The notes below the pieces were generated by a model. That model was not told where the DNA came from. It worked only from the letters and a program-made list of their open reading frames with translations, and searched no databases. This document shows positions 52,603 to 61,195 of a DNA stretch of 64,000 bases, piece after piece; within the stretch, counting starts at the first letter, position 1, and each line of letters begins with the position of its first letter. Position numbers and translations under genes: made by a program. Where the stretch lies: NCBI RefSeq assembly GCF_042666615.1, contig NZ_JBHTDD010000015.1, forward strand, positions 117,343 through 181,342. Reading direction: 5' to 3'. The stretch comes from KBS50 sp042666615. GTDB taxonomy: Bacteria > Actinomycetota > Actinomycetes > Mycobacteriales > Micromonosporaceae.

Positions 52603-53600
52603 CCGACGGACGGGAGATCCAGCTGGCCAGCCGCCCGACCGGGTGGCCCACACCGGAGACCTTCTCGCTTGTCGAGGTGCGGGTGCCGGACCCCGGTCCC
52701 GGACAGGTGCTGGTCCGCAACGTGCTCATGTCGGTCGACCCGTACATGCGCGGCCGGATGAACGACGTCAAGTCATACGTCCCGCCGTTCCAGGTCGGCG
52801 CGCCGTTGGACGGCGGGGCGATCGGTGAGGTGGTCACCTCCCGGGCCGACGGACTGCGCCCCGGTGACATGGTGCTGCACGGGCTCGGCTGGCGGGACTA
52901 CGCCGTGCTCGACGCCGCCTCGGCCCGCCGGGTCGACCCCGATCTGGCGCCGCTGTCGACGTACCTCGGCGTGCTCGGGATGACCGGACTCACCGCGTAC
53001 GCGGGTCTGCTGGACGTGGCGGCGTTCCGTCCCGGCGAGACGGTGTTCGTCTCGGCGGCGGCCGGCGCCGTCGGCAACCTGGTCGGCCAGATCGCCAAGC
53101 TCAAGGGCGCCGCCCGGGTGGTGGGTAGCGCCGGCTCGGCGGCCAAGGTGCGGCGGCTCGAAGAGGTCGGCTTCGACGCGGCCTTCGACTACCACGACGG
53201 AGCGGTGGCCGGATCGCTGAGGGCGGCCGCGCCGGACGGCATCGATGTCTACTTCGACAACGTGGGCGGCGACCATCTGGAGGCGGCGCTCGGCGTGCTG
53301 CGCACCCACGGCCGGGTCGCGGTCTGCGGGATGATCTCCCAGTACAACAGCACCGAGCCGCCGGCCGCCCCGCGGAACCTGGCGCTGCTGATCGGCAAGC
53401 GGCTGACCGTCCGCGGGTTCCTGGTGAGCGACCATGGTCACCTGCGGGACCAGTTCGTCGGGGAGATGGCCGGGTGGCTACGGGAGGGCCGGATCCGGTA
53501 CGACGAGACGGTGGTCGACGGGCTCGAGAACGCCCCGGAGGCCTTCCTCGGCCTGCTGCGCGGCGAGAACCTCGGCAAGATGCTGGTCCGGCTCGGATAA
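52599..53600 (+). CDS. NADP-dependent oxidoreductase, zinc-free MDR family (CurA/LTB4DH-like)
   Basis: 333 residues. LMSVDPYMRGRMND and VGAPLDGGAIGEVV near the N-terminus are diagnostic for the leukotriene B4 12-hydroxydehydrogenase/YncB-CurA branch. The Rossmann motif is SAAAGAVGNLVGQIAKLKG, and DVYFDNVGGDHLEAAL follows. There are no zinc ligands. It reduces alpha,beta-unsaturated carbonyls such as those from lipid peroxidation, which fits coupling to ohr by a 4-nt overlap. Confidence 0.92.
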   Translation: MTDGREIQLASRPTGWPTPETFSLVEVRVPDPGPGQVLVRNVLMSVDPYMRGRMNDVKSYVPPFQVGAPLDGGAIGEVVTSRADGLRPGDMVLHGLGWRDYAVLDAASARRVDPDLAPLSTYLGVLGMTGLTAYAGLLDVAAFRPGETVFVSAAAGAVGNLVGQIAKLKGAARVVGSAGSAAKVRRLEEVGFDAAFDYHDGAVAGSLRAAAPDGIDVYFDNVGGDHLEAALGVLRTHGRVAVCGMISQYNSTEPPAAPRNLALLIGKRLTVRGFLVSDHGHLRDQFVGEMAGWLREGRIRYDETVVDGLENAPEAFLGLLRGENLGKMLVRLG

Positions 53601-53679
53601 CCCCTTGCCGGGCGGCGGACGACCTCCGCGGCTCAGATCAACGATGTGCGGCGCGGGGCCGGCCCGTCCGCCCGCCGGA

Positions 53680-53685
53680 TAGGCT
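53680..53685 (+). promoter_or_regulatory. Leaderless-type -10 (TAGGCT) of hisF
   Basis: TAGGCT, 6 nt, then the hisF ATG at 53692. hisF therefore seems to have its own promoter after the inserted ohr block. Confidence 0.6.
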
Positions 53686-53691
53686 CGGCCC

Positions 53692-54456
53692 ATGACGGTG
53701 GCGGTGCGGGTGATCCCGTGTCTGGACGTGAACGCCGGCCGGGTGGTCAAGGGCGTCAACTTCGTCAACCTGCGGGACGCCGGGGATCCGGTGGCGCTTG
53801 CGGCGGCGTACGACGCGGCCGGCGCGGACGAACTGACCTTCCTCGACGTCACGGCGTCGTCCGACGACCGGCAGACCACCCTGGACGTGGTACGCCGTAC
53901 CGCCGAATCGGTGTTCATCCCGCTCACCGTGGGCGGCGGGGTGCGCCGGGTGGCCGACGTCGACATCCTGTTGCGGGCGGGTGCCGACAAGGTGGGGGTG
54001 AACACCGCGGCGATCGCCCGTCCCGAACTGGTCGCCGAGATCGCCGACCGGTTCGGCCGGCAGGTGCTGGTGCTCTCGCTGGACGTCCGGCGGTCACCGG
54101 GGAACACCGCCAGCGGGTTCGAGGTGACCACGCACGGCGGGCGGCAGGGCACCGGACTGGACGCGGTCGAGTGGGCCCGTCGGGGAGCCGAGCTGGGGGC
54201 CGGGGAGATCCTGCTGAACTCGATGGACGCGGACGGCACCAAGACCGGTTTCGATCTCGAACTGATCCGTGCCGTCCGGGCGGTGGTGGACGTGCCCGTG
54301 GTGGCCAGCGGCGGGGCCGGCGCGGCCGAGGACTTCCCGCCGGCTGTCACCGCTGGCGCCGACGCGGTACTGGCGGCCAGCGTCTTCCACTTCGGCGAGG
54401 TCAGCGTCGGACAGGTGAAGGACGCCCTGCGGTCAGCGGGCCGGCCGGTCCGCTGA
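53692..54456 (+). CDS. hisF: Imidazole glycerol phosphate synthase, cyclase subunit HisF
   Basis: 254 residues, TIM barrel. The catalytic Asp12 is in RVIPCLDVNAGRVVKGVNF and the second in LNSMDADGTKTGFD; phosphate sites are VGGGVRR and ASGGAGAAEDF. With HisH it makes imidazole glycerol phosphate and AICAR. It is separated from the other his genes by ohr and the oxidoreductase gene and has a leaderless-type promoter. Confidence 0.97.
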   Translation: MTVAVRVIPCLDVNAGRVVKGVNFVNLRDAGDPVALAAAYDAAGADELTFLDVTASSDDRQTTLDVVRRTAESVFIPLTVGGGVRRVADVDILLRAGADKVGVNTAAIARPELVAEIADRFGRQVLVLSLDVRRSPGNTASGFEVTTHGGRQGTGLDAVEWARRGAELGAGEILLNSMDADGTKTGFDLELIRAVRAVVDVPVVASGGAGAAEDFPPAVTAGADAVLAASVFHFGEVSVGQVKDALRSAGRPVR

Positions 54457-54566
54457 GAGAGACCGACGGTGGGACGTCGAGAACCGTTCAAATTGTTCTC
54501 AGAATTGTATTCATACTGCCCGGAAGTTCCTCGGCGTGCCTTTGGTTCAGCGTATTTGCGCGACCC

Positions 54567-54572
54567 TAGGGT
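54567..54572 (+). promoter_or_regulatory. Leaderless-type -10 (TAGGGT)
   Basis: TAGGGT, 6 nt, then the ATG at 54579. The 100 bp before it are unusually AT-rich for this window, with GAAT-TGT-ATTC as a short palindrome near 54502. Confidence 0.6.
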
Positions 54573-54578
54573 TCGGGT

Positions 54579-55493
54579 ATGCCGAGTGCCGAGCATGAAT
54601 CCCCGGTCGCGTTGGTCAAGCTGGATCCCGGTTTGGTGGCCTGGCTGCTGACCAATGTTTTCGATGTGAAGGTTCCTGATTATCATCATGCCCGGACACG
54701 CCCCACCGACGTACGGGTAATGGTCCCGCGCACGTATCATGCCGACGGCATGCTGCTGTTCTGTAACGTGTCCGACCGGCCGCTGCTGGCGGTGGTGCTG
54801 GAGGTGCAGCGTGGCTGGGACACCGCGAAACGACGCACCTGGAAGCTGTACGTGGCCCAACTCGAGGCGGAGTTGGACGTCGATGCCGCGCTGCTGGTCT
54901 ACTGTCCCAACCCCAGGATCGCGCGTCGCTACCGGGACATGTTCGAGTTCGGTGGGTTGAGTCTGACGTTGCGACCGCTGATTTTCACGCCCAGCGATAT
55001 TCCGTTGGTCGTGGAAATGGATCTGGCTCGGGCCAATCCGGCGCTCGCGGTGCTCTCGGCGATCTGCCACGGCGGTGATACCGAGGTGGAGGCTACGTTT
55101 CCGGCATTGGCCGAGGCGTTGCGCGCGCTCGGTCCGAAGAGGGCGATCTTGTATTATGACGTCGTGTTGGCTGGGTTGCCGGTGGCGGCCCGGACTCGTT
55201 GGGAGGCTTTCATGACCAGCACCGTTGGTCACGAGTACCACAGCGAACTGTTCCGGACGCTCGCCGCGGAGGCCGAGACCCGAGGCGAGGCCCGTGGCGA
55301 GGCGCGGGGCGAGGCCCGTGGTGAGGCGCGGGGAGAGGCGCAGGCGATCCTGACCGTCCTGGACGCCCGGGGCGTACCGGTGCCGGCCGATGCTCGGGAA
55401 CGGATCCTCGCCTGCACCGACCTGCCTCGGCTCACCGAGTGGCTCCGTCGCTCCGTCACCGCGACCACCCTGGATCAGGTCCTCGACGACTAG
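54579..55493 (+). CDS. Putative Rpn/PD-(D/E)XK-like protein with GEAR repeats
   Basis: 304 residues. The N-terminal half contains LAVVLEVQRGWDTAKRRTW, a beta-strand ending in E-x-Q that resembles the nuclease core of Rpn-type (PD-(D/E)XK-like) proteins. The C-terminal part has five GEAR/GEAQ units followed by ILTVLDARGVPVPADARERI and CTDLPRLTEWLRR, a layout common in multicopy actinobacterial proteins of unknown function. A nuclease role is only suggested. Codon use in the first third is more AT-rich than in its neighbours. Leaderless-type start. Confidence 0.6.
   Translation: MPSAEHESPVALVKLDPGLVAWLLTNVFDVKVPDYHHARTRPTDVRVMVPRTYHADGMLLFCNVSDRPLLAVVLEVQRGWDTAKRRTWKLYVAQLEAELDVDAALLVYCPNPRIARRYRDMFEFGGLSLTLRPLIFTPSDIPLVVEMDLARANPALAVLSAICHGGDTEVEATFPALAEALRALGPKRAILYYDVVLAGLPVAARTRWEAFMTSTVGHEYHSELFRTLAAEAETRGEARGEARGEARGEARGEAQAILTVLDARGVPVPADARERILACTDLPRLTEWLRRSVTATTLDQVLDD
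55287..55343 (+). repeat. 12-bp in-frame tandem repeat (GEAR)
   Basis: Four full units start at 55287, 55299, 55311 and 55323, each coding GEAR, with a fifth partial unit (GEAQ). Alternating units share silent changes (cccgtgg versus gcgcggg), suggesting duplication of 24-bp pairs. Confidence 0.8.
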
Positions 55494-55538
55494 CCAGGGC
55501 ATGTGTCGAAGGCCCGGTCGACCGCCGATACGTGCCTG

Positions 55539-55994
55539 TCAGCCGCGGTCGTCGTCCGGATGGCGCGGCGCGGGAATCATGAGGCGGGCGGCGTACTCCT
55601 GGACCGCGGTAGCGTGCTCCTCCTCGCCGAGCGCCCAGTCCGCGGCCCCCGGGGTGTGCCGCTTGGTCAGGACGCCGTGCACCGACTCGACCGCCTTGCC
55701 GAAACCACCGCGCGGCCGGGTGCGCCACAGGTGTTCGCCCGCCGGCGTCACGCGGAACCAACCATCCGTCACCGTGATGAGTCCGGCCCCGGCGAGCCGG
55801 CGTACCGCGGCCTCCACCTCGGCCCGTTCCGGGATCGCGTTGTTGAGGTGGTCGGCCGTGTAGAGCACGTCGGCGAGCCGGACACCCTCCGGCCGTCGGC
55901 TGCTCGCGGCACGCCGGTGTCGGCCGGCACCGCTCGCGATCACCAGGGCCACGAAGATCCACGCGTCCGCCCAGCGCCACTCCGTTTCCACCAT
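55539..55994 (-). CDS. Small protein with winged-helix-like region, unknown function
   Basis: 151 residues. The central part (about 40-95: LADVLYTADHLNNAIPERAE, then VRRLAGAGLITVTDGWFRVTPAG) has the pattern of a winged helix with a wing hairpin, as in PadR/MarR-like proteins. The N-terminus WRWADAWIFVALVIASG is hydrophobic, and the C-terminus contains GEEEHATAVQEYAARL. I do not recognise a named family. It is convergent with the GEAR-repeat gene, with 45 bp between the stops. Confidence 0.6.
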   Translation of the reverse strand: MVETEWRWADAWIFVALVIASGAGRHRRAASSRRPEGVRLADVLYTADHLNNAIPERAEVEAAVRRLAGAGLITVTDGWFRVTPAGEHLWRTRPRGGFGKAVESVHGVLTKRHTPGAADWALGEEEHATAVQEYAARLMIPAPRHPDDDRG

Positions 55995-56160
55995 ACGGAG
56001 ATGATGCCGTCCGCGTCCGATGGAGGGAACGGCCGGGTACCACGGAGTTGCCGAGCGGTGTCCACCAATCGACGAATGGCGTCATCAGCTCCGCGTTCAG
56101 GTGCTCGTCGACCCCGGCCGGTCCACAAAGGGCGAGAGCGCGGTGTCCTCGTGGCGCGGA

Positions 56161-56817
56161 TCAGAGCGCCGGTCCGTCGGCGGCGGGTCGGCTGATCGGG
56201 CTGACGGTCGTGGGCGGCACGGTGAACAGGGGAATGAACACGTGCAGCAACGGTCCAATGGCGACCGCGTACAGCACCGTGCCGACGCCGACCGTGCCGC
56301 CGAGCAGGAACCCGGCGGCCAGCACGGTGACCTCGATGGCGGTGCGGACGAGCCGGATGGATCGGCCCGGTCGGCGGGCGACGAAACCGGTCATCAGGCC
56401 GTCGCGCGGCCCGGGGCCGAGCCGGGCGCCGATGTACAACCCGCCGGCGACGCCGTTCAACACGATGCCGCCGACCAGGAAGGCGATCCGGGCAAGGAAT
56501 GGTTCGACCGTCGGCAGCAGCGCCAGGGAGGCGTCCACCGCGAGGCCGATGACCACCACATTGCTCACCGTGCCGATGCCGGGTCGTTGCCGCAGTGGGA
56601 TCCAGAGCAGCAGGACCAGCGCCCCGACCAGGATGGTCACCGTTCCGAAGGACAAGCCGGTCCGGGTGGCGACGCCCTGGTGGAAGACGTCCCAGGGATC
56701 GAGGCCCAGGTGGGACTCGATCATCAGGGCCATGCTGAATCCGTACAGCACGAGGCCGGCGTAGAGCTGGAACAGCCGCCGGGTGATCCGGTCACGGAGA
56801 TTGCCAATTAAGGTCAC
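56161..56817 (-). CDS. YczE/YitT-like membrane protein
   Basis: 218 residues from the GTG at 56817 (VTLIGNLRDRITRRLFQLY), with five hydrophobic segments. MIESHLGLDPWDVFHQG and ARLGPGPRDGLMTGF are hallmark stretches of the YczE family. These integral membrane proteins of unknown transport function are typically encoded next to a MocR/GntR-type PLP regulator, as here, in divergent orientation. The frame is open up to 56883, but that extension would overlap the regulator start. Confidence 0.82.
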   Translation of the reverse strand: MTLIGNLRDRITRRLFQLYAGLVLYGFSMALMIESHLGLDPWDVFHQGVATRTGLSFGTVTILVGALVLLLWIPLRQRPGIGTVSNVVVIGLAVDASLALLPTVEPFLARIAFLVGGIVLNGVAGGLYIGARLGPGPRDGLMTGFVARRPGRSIRLVRTAIEVTVLAAGFLLGGTVGVGTVLYAVAIGPLLHVFIPLFTVPPTTVSPISRPAADGPAL

Positions 56818-56876
56818 ACATGCCACTCTGAAGGCCACATCACGGTCCCACAAGGGCCAATTTTCGGAGGTTGGTC

Positions 56877-58331
56877 GTGACAAGCCTGGTCCGCGGTGGC
56901 CAACTGACCCGACTGCTCGGACAGTGGCACGCGCTCCCCGGCCGTCGACGCAGCCCGGACTACCTGGCCCTGGCGGCCGCCGTCCGCGGCCTGCTCGCCG
57001 ACGGCCGGCTGCCGCTGGGCGTACGCCTGCCGGCCGAGCGGGACCTCGCCGAGGCGCTCGGGGTGAGTCGAACCACAGTCAGCGCGGCGTACCGGGAACT
57101 TCGGGACAGCGGGCACCTGGCCAGCCGGCGGGGAGCCGGGAGCTGGACCCGACTGCCGGCAGGCCACCGGGTGGCCAGCTCCGGGCTATGGACGCCGGAC
57201 GACGACCTCGACATGATCGATCTCGGCTGCGCCGCACTGGCCGCTCCGCACGAACTGGCCGTCGCCGCCCGGGCCGCGTCCGAGGACCTGTACCGCTATC
57301 TGGGTGGGGCCGGCTACTACCCGACCGGCATCGGTGAGCTGCGGGAGGCGGTCGCCCGCGGATACACCGACCGGGGGCTGCCCACCAGTGCCGAGCAAAT
57401 CATGATCACCAGCGGCACCCAGCACGCCCTCGATCTGGTGCTGCGGATGGCCCTGCCGGCCGGTGCCGGGGTGCTCGTCGAGTCGCCCACCTATCCGAAC
57501 GCGCTGGCGGCCTTCGGCGCCCGGCGCTCCCGGATCGGCACCCATGGATTGGCGACGGATGCCGCCTGGGACGCCGATCTGTTGCTGGCCGCGGTGCGGC
57601 AGGGCCGGCCCCGATTGGCCTACCTGATCCCGGAGTTCCACAACCCGACCGGCCACCTGATGACCACCGACCTGCGGGAGCGGCTCGTCGCCACCGCGCA
57701 CGCCACCGGCACCGACCTGGTGATCGACGAATCGTTCGTGGACCTGGCGCTGGACGCCGAGCCGATGCCGCCGCCGGTGGCGGCCTTCGACCGCCATTCT
57801 CGCGTGGTGTCGATCGGCGGGATGAGCAAGGCGTACTGGGGCGGGCTGCGCATCGGCTGGGTGCGCGCCGCGGCCCCGCACGTGCAGCGGCTCGCCGCGG
57901 CCCGGGTGGGCGTGGACATGGCCAGCCCCGTCCTCGACCAGCTCGTCGCCGTACACCTGCTCGCCGATGCCGACCGGATCGTCGCCGCCCGGCGTACCCA
58001 ACTCGTGGCGCAGCGGGACGCGCTTGTCGCCGCCGTGACGGCCGCGTTGCCGGAGTGGCGGTTCACCGTCCCGCGCGGCGGCGTGACGTTGTGGGCCGAG
58101 CTGGACGGCCCGGTCTCCAGCGCGTTGTCCCGGGCGGCCGAGGAGGTGGGGGTCCGGCTCGCGCCGGGGCCCCGGTTCGGGCTGGACGGTACGTTGGAAC
58201 GCTTCCTGCGCCTGCCATTCACGCTGCCGGCGCCCGACCTTGTCGACGCCGTGAACCGCATCGCCGGGGTCCGGTACGGGCTGGATCAGGTGGCCCGTCC
58301 GTCCTGGCGGGAGCCGGCCGTCATCGCCTGA
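56877..58331 (+). CDS. MocR-type transcriptional regulator (GntR HTH plus aminotransferase-like domain)
   Basis: 484 residues. A GntR winged helix (about 25-90: LPAERDLAEALGVSRTTVSA, then YRELRDSGHLASRRGAGSW) is joined to a fold-type I aminotransferase domain. TSGTQHALDLVLR, PTYPNALAAF and the PLP lysine in IGGMSKAYWGGLRIGW are visible. MocR proteins bind PLP or its aldimines and control nearby genes, here most likely the divergent yczE-like gene. The GTG at 56877 has a GGAGG site 6 nt upstream. The shared upstream region contains two AAGG(G)CCA half-sites. Confidence 0.92.
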   Translation: MTSLVRGGQLTRLLGQWHALPGRRRSPDYLALAAAVRGLLADGRLPLGVRLPAERDLAEALGVSRTTVSAAYRELRDSGHLASRRGAGSWTRLPAGHRVASSGLWTPDDDLDMIDLGCAALAAPHELAVAARAASEDLYRYLGGAGYYPTGIGELREAVARGYTDRGLPTSAEQIMITSGTQHALDLVLRMALPAGAGVLVESPTYPNALAAFGARRSRIGTHGLATDAAWDADLLLAAVRQGRPRLAYLIPEFHNPTGHLMTTDLRERLVATAHATGTDLVIDESFVDLALDAEPMPPPVAAFDRHSRVVSIGGMSKAYWGGLRIGWVRAAAPHVQRLAAARVGVDMASPVLDQLVAVHLLADADRIVAARRTQLVAQRDALVAAVTAALPEWRFTVPRGGVTLWAELDGPVSSALSRAAEEVGVRLAPGPRFGLDGTLERFLRLPFTLPAPDLVDAVNRIAGVRYGLDQVARPSWREPAVIA

Positions 58332-58368
58332 CGCTGCCCAGCGGCCGCGGGAAGCGGCCTGGTCAGGC
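58326..58368. terminator. Bidirectional terminator between convergent genes
   Basis: GCCTGAC (58326-58332) pairs with GTCAGGC (58362-58368), and inside it GGCCGC (58343-58348) pairs with GCGGCC (58354-58359) around GGGAA. Both stop codons lie within the outer arms, so the same structure ends both transcripts. Confidence 0.65.
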
Positions 58369-59205
58369 GGGCCGGAGGCGCAGGGCGGAGGTGCGGACCG
58401 GCCGGGACAACGCGGGCACCCGGAACCGGCGGATGACGGTCATCCGGGGCAGCCGGATCCGCCGGGGCCGCGGCGTGGCCACGCTGGCCCAGACCACCTT
58501 GCCCTCCGTTCCGGTCACCATCCCGTACGCGGTGGCGGCGTTGGCCACCAGGCCGAGGCCGCGCCCGCGTTCGGCCAGGGAACGGCTCCCGGGTCGGGAC
58601 CGGCCCGGGTCCGGCAGCCGGGAACTGCGATCGGCCACCGCGATCCGCAGCTGACCCCGGTGGTGCGACACTGTGACATCGATGTCGGTGCCGGCGTGCT
58701 CGGCCGCGTTCGCCACCAGTTCCGAGATGACGAGCTGGCCGGCGTCCATGCTCTCCTCGACGCCCCAGCGCCGGCAGCAGTCGCGGAGCAGCCGGCGGGC
58801 CGCGGCCGCCGCCTCCGGGGTGGGGGCCAGCCGCCGGTGTGCCCGACGGACTCCGGTCGGGCAGTGATGTGGACGCAGCGCCCCGAGCGCCTCGTTGACG
58901 TCAGGGTAGAGCCGGGATCGACCAGCCCGGACACGCCGCAGCAGCGCCCGCAGCGCGGGTGCCCGGCCGCAGAGCACCACGGACACACCCCGCCGGCGGC
59001 CGCACAGCGCCGCCACCGGCAGCAGGGCCGGCAGAATGGTCCGAGCCCGCACCCCGGCGCAGTCCACCACGACGTACGGCGGGTGGTGCACGACACAACG
59101 GGCGAGCGCGCGGCGCAGCAGGTGCGCCTCGGTCACGTTCCAGCCGTCGGTCATCGTGATAACCAGGGCGCCGGTCGGTACGTGAGCTGAGACCCTGGCC
59201 GCCAT
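58363..59205 (-). CDS. STAS-HATPase fusion regulator (anti-anti-sigma plus anti-sigma kinase-like)
   Basis: 280 residues. The N-terminal about 105 residues resemble a STAS domain (GALVITMTDGWNVTEAHLLR, VVVDCAGVRARTILPALLPV). The C-terminal half is a GHKL ATPase like RsbW (AGQLVISELVANAAEHAGTD with the N box, IAVADRSSRLPDPG, GRGLGLVANAATAYGM). The usual phosphorylatable Ser of STAS antagonists is not evident. Such fusions could combine partner-switch functions in one polypeptide, but no sigma factor is adjacent. The start is ATG 59205 or GTG 59208 behind GAGGGGGG. Confidence 0.78.
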   Translation of the reverse strand: MAARVSAHVPTGALVITMTDGWNVTEAHLLRRALARCVVHHPPYVVVDCAGVRARTILPALLPVAALCGRRRGVSVVLCGRAPALRALLRRVRAGRSRLYPDVNEALGALRPHHCPTGVRRAHRRLAPTPEAAAAARRLLRDCCRRWGVEESMDAGQLVISELVANAAEHAGTDIDVTVSHHRGQLRIAVADRSSRLPDPGRSRPGSRSLAERGRGLGLVANAATAYGMVTGTEGKVVWASVATPRPRRIRLPRMTVIRRFRVPALSRPVRTSALRLRPA

Positions 59206-59339
59206 CACCGCTTCGCCCCCCTCACCCGGTCGGGCGCCCAGATCTTGCCACTGGTGCGCCGCTGCACCCGCCTTACCCAACCGGGGCTCGTTTGATGCCG
59301 GGTGCGGGTGATGCCCGGGTGAGGGGTTCGGAACGGCTG

Positions 59340-61166
59340 TCAGATCTCGGCGAGTGTTCCCGCGTACATCTTGTCGATCTCGGTGGCGAAGTTGGTCTCC
59401 ACGGCCCGCCGCTTGATCTTGAGCGAGGGGGTGATCTCGCCGTCGGCGATTGTGAGGTCCCGGGGCAGGACGGTGACCTTCTTGATGGTCTCCCAGCGGT
59501 TCAGCTTGGTGTTGAGTTCCGCGACGTACCCCTCGACCATGGCCCGGGTCTCCGGCGCGGCCACCACCTCCGCGTACGGTTTGCCTTCGAGCGGACCGCC
59601 CGCGGTCCACCCCGTGATCGCGTCCGGGTCGAGGCTGACCAGCATCGTGCAGTAGTTGCGAGCCTGACCGATCACCACCGCCTGCGAGGTGTACGGGCAG
59701 AGGGCCTTGAACATTCCCTCGATGTTCGACGGGGCCACGAACTTGCCGCCGGAGGTCTTGACCAGATCCTTCTTGCGGTCGGTGATCCGCAGGAAGCCGT
59801 CGGCATCGAGCTCACCGATGTCACCGGTCCGGAAGAAGCCGTCCTCGGTGAACGCGGCGGCGGTCTCCTCCGGCAGGTTGTGGTAGCCGCGCATCACCGG
59901 GGTGCCCCGAAGCAGGATCTCGCCGTCCGAGTCAATCTTGCACTCGAGGTCGCCGAGGTGCTGACCAACGGTACCGATGCGCAGGCTGCCGGGCCGGTTG
60001 ACGAAGTTGCCCGCGCTGGTCTCGGTGAGCCCGTACCCCTCGGAGATCGGCAGGTTGGCCGCGGCGAAGAAGGCGGCGATCTCCTTGCTCAACGGCGCGG
60101 CACCGGAGACCATCACCCGCATCCGACCCCCCAACCGGGCCTGCAGCTTGCTGAACACCAGCTTCTCCGCCAACCCGTAGCGCAGCCGCAGGCCGGCCGG
60201 CACCGGCCGGCCGGCCTGCTCGAGCTCCACCTTTCGCAACCCGGTCCGAACGGCCCACGAGAAGATCTTCGCCTTCGCGCCGCCCTCGGCGCGGGCGGAC
60301 GTGACCACCCGGTTGTAGACCTTCTCGTAGATCCGCGGCGCACCACACATCAGCGTCGGCTTCACCACGCCGAGCATCTCGATGAGCTTCTCCACCCGGC
60401 CGTCGACGTACGTCGGCAGACCTACATGGATCACACCGCAGATGAGCGTCTTGCCGAAGGAGTGCGCGAGCGGCAGCCAGAGGTACTGCAGGTCGTCGGA
60501 GCGCAACAGGTCGAACGCGGTCTGCGCGACCCCCTCCCAGCACCACCCGGCGTGCAGCAACTCCACCCCCTTGGGGCGACCGGTGGTACCCGAGGTGTAG
60601 ATCAGGGTGGCGAGGTGGTTCGGCGCGATGTCGGCGACCACCTTCTCGATCATGTCGGGCTCGGCGCGCAGCGCCTCGGCACCCCGCTGTTCCAGCTCGG
60701 CCAGAGTCAGCTGCGGTGGCTGCGCCGTCGGATCGGCCGGTCCGTCGATGAGCACCACGTGGGTGAGGGCGGGAAGGTCGGCCCCGGCGAGCTTGGCGGC
60801 CTGTGTCGCGTCCTCGGCGATCAGCACCCGGGAGCCGGAGTCGGTGATGATGTATCGGGTGTCCTCGGGCTCCGTTGTGGGATAGACCGTGGTCGTGGCG
60901 CCGCCGGCGCACATGATGCCGAGGTCCGCGATGATCCAGTCCAGCCGGGTGTTGGCCAGGATGGCCACCGGATCCTCGTGCTGGACGCCGAGCCCACGTA
61001 GTCCGGCCGCGACGGCGGTGGCTCGTTCGGCCACCTGGGTCCAGGTCAGCCAGACCGGCCCCGAGTCGTCAGGCGCCGGGTGGGCGAAGGCGTGCCTGTC
61101 GGGGGTGGCCGCCACGCGCTTGAGGAACATGTCCGGAATCGACCGGTAAGGAATATCGAGAGCCAT
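59340..61166 (-). CDS. Long-chain fatty acid--CoA ligase (FadD15-like)
   Basis: 608 residues, ANL superfamily. The AMP motif is LIYTSGTTGRPKGVE near residue 190, then GYGLTETSAG, GDIGELDADGFLRITDRKKD and the C-terminal lysine in TPSLKIKRR. It activates fatty acids to acyl-CoA through acyl-AMP. The N-terminus PYRSIPDMFLKRVAATPDRH is that of the FadD15/AMP-binding group. The ATG has an AAGGCGG site. A Crp-like palindrome lies 30 bp upstream. Confidence 0.94.
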   Translation of the reverse strand: MALDIPYRSIPDMFLKRVAATPDRHAFAHPAPDDSGPVWLTWTQVAERATAVAAGLRGLGVQHEDPVAILANTRLDWIIADLGIMCAGGATTTVYPTTEPEDTRYIITDSGSRVLIAEDATQAAKLAGADLPALTHVVLIDGPADPTAQPPQLTLAELEQRGAEALRAEPDMIEKVVADIAPNHLATLIYTSGTTGRPKGVELLHAGWCWEGVAQTAFDLLRSDDLQYLWLPLAHSFGKTLICGVIHVGLPTYVDGRVEKLIEMLGVVKPTLMCGAPRIYEKVYNRVVTSARAEGGAKAKIFSWAVRTGLRKVELEQAGRPVPAGLRLRYGLAEKLVFSKLQARLGGRMRVMVSGAAPLSKEIAAFFAAANLPISEGYGLTETSAGNFVNRPGSLRIGTVGQHLGDLECKIDSDGEILLRGTPVMRGYHNLPEETAAAFTEDGFFRTGDIGELDADGFLRITDRKKDLVKTSGGKFVAPSNIEGMFKALCPYTSQAVVIGQARNYCTMLVSLDPDAITGWTAGGPLEGKPYAEVVAAPETRAMVEGYVAELNTKLNRWETIKKVTVLPRDLTIADGEITPSLKIKRRAVETNFATEIDKMYAGTLAEI

Positions 61167-61195
61167 AAGTGCTGCCGCCTTCGGGGGAATGTACC

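Noticed and set aside
56048..56764. Plus-strand frame across the YczE gene
   Set aside because: Ser/Thr/Arg/Pro-rich shadow of a membrane protein gene whose hydrophobic segments and family motifs are clear on the minus strand.
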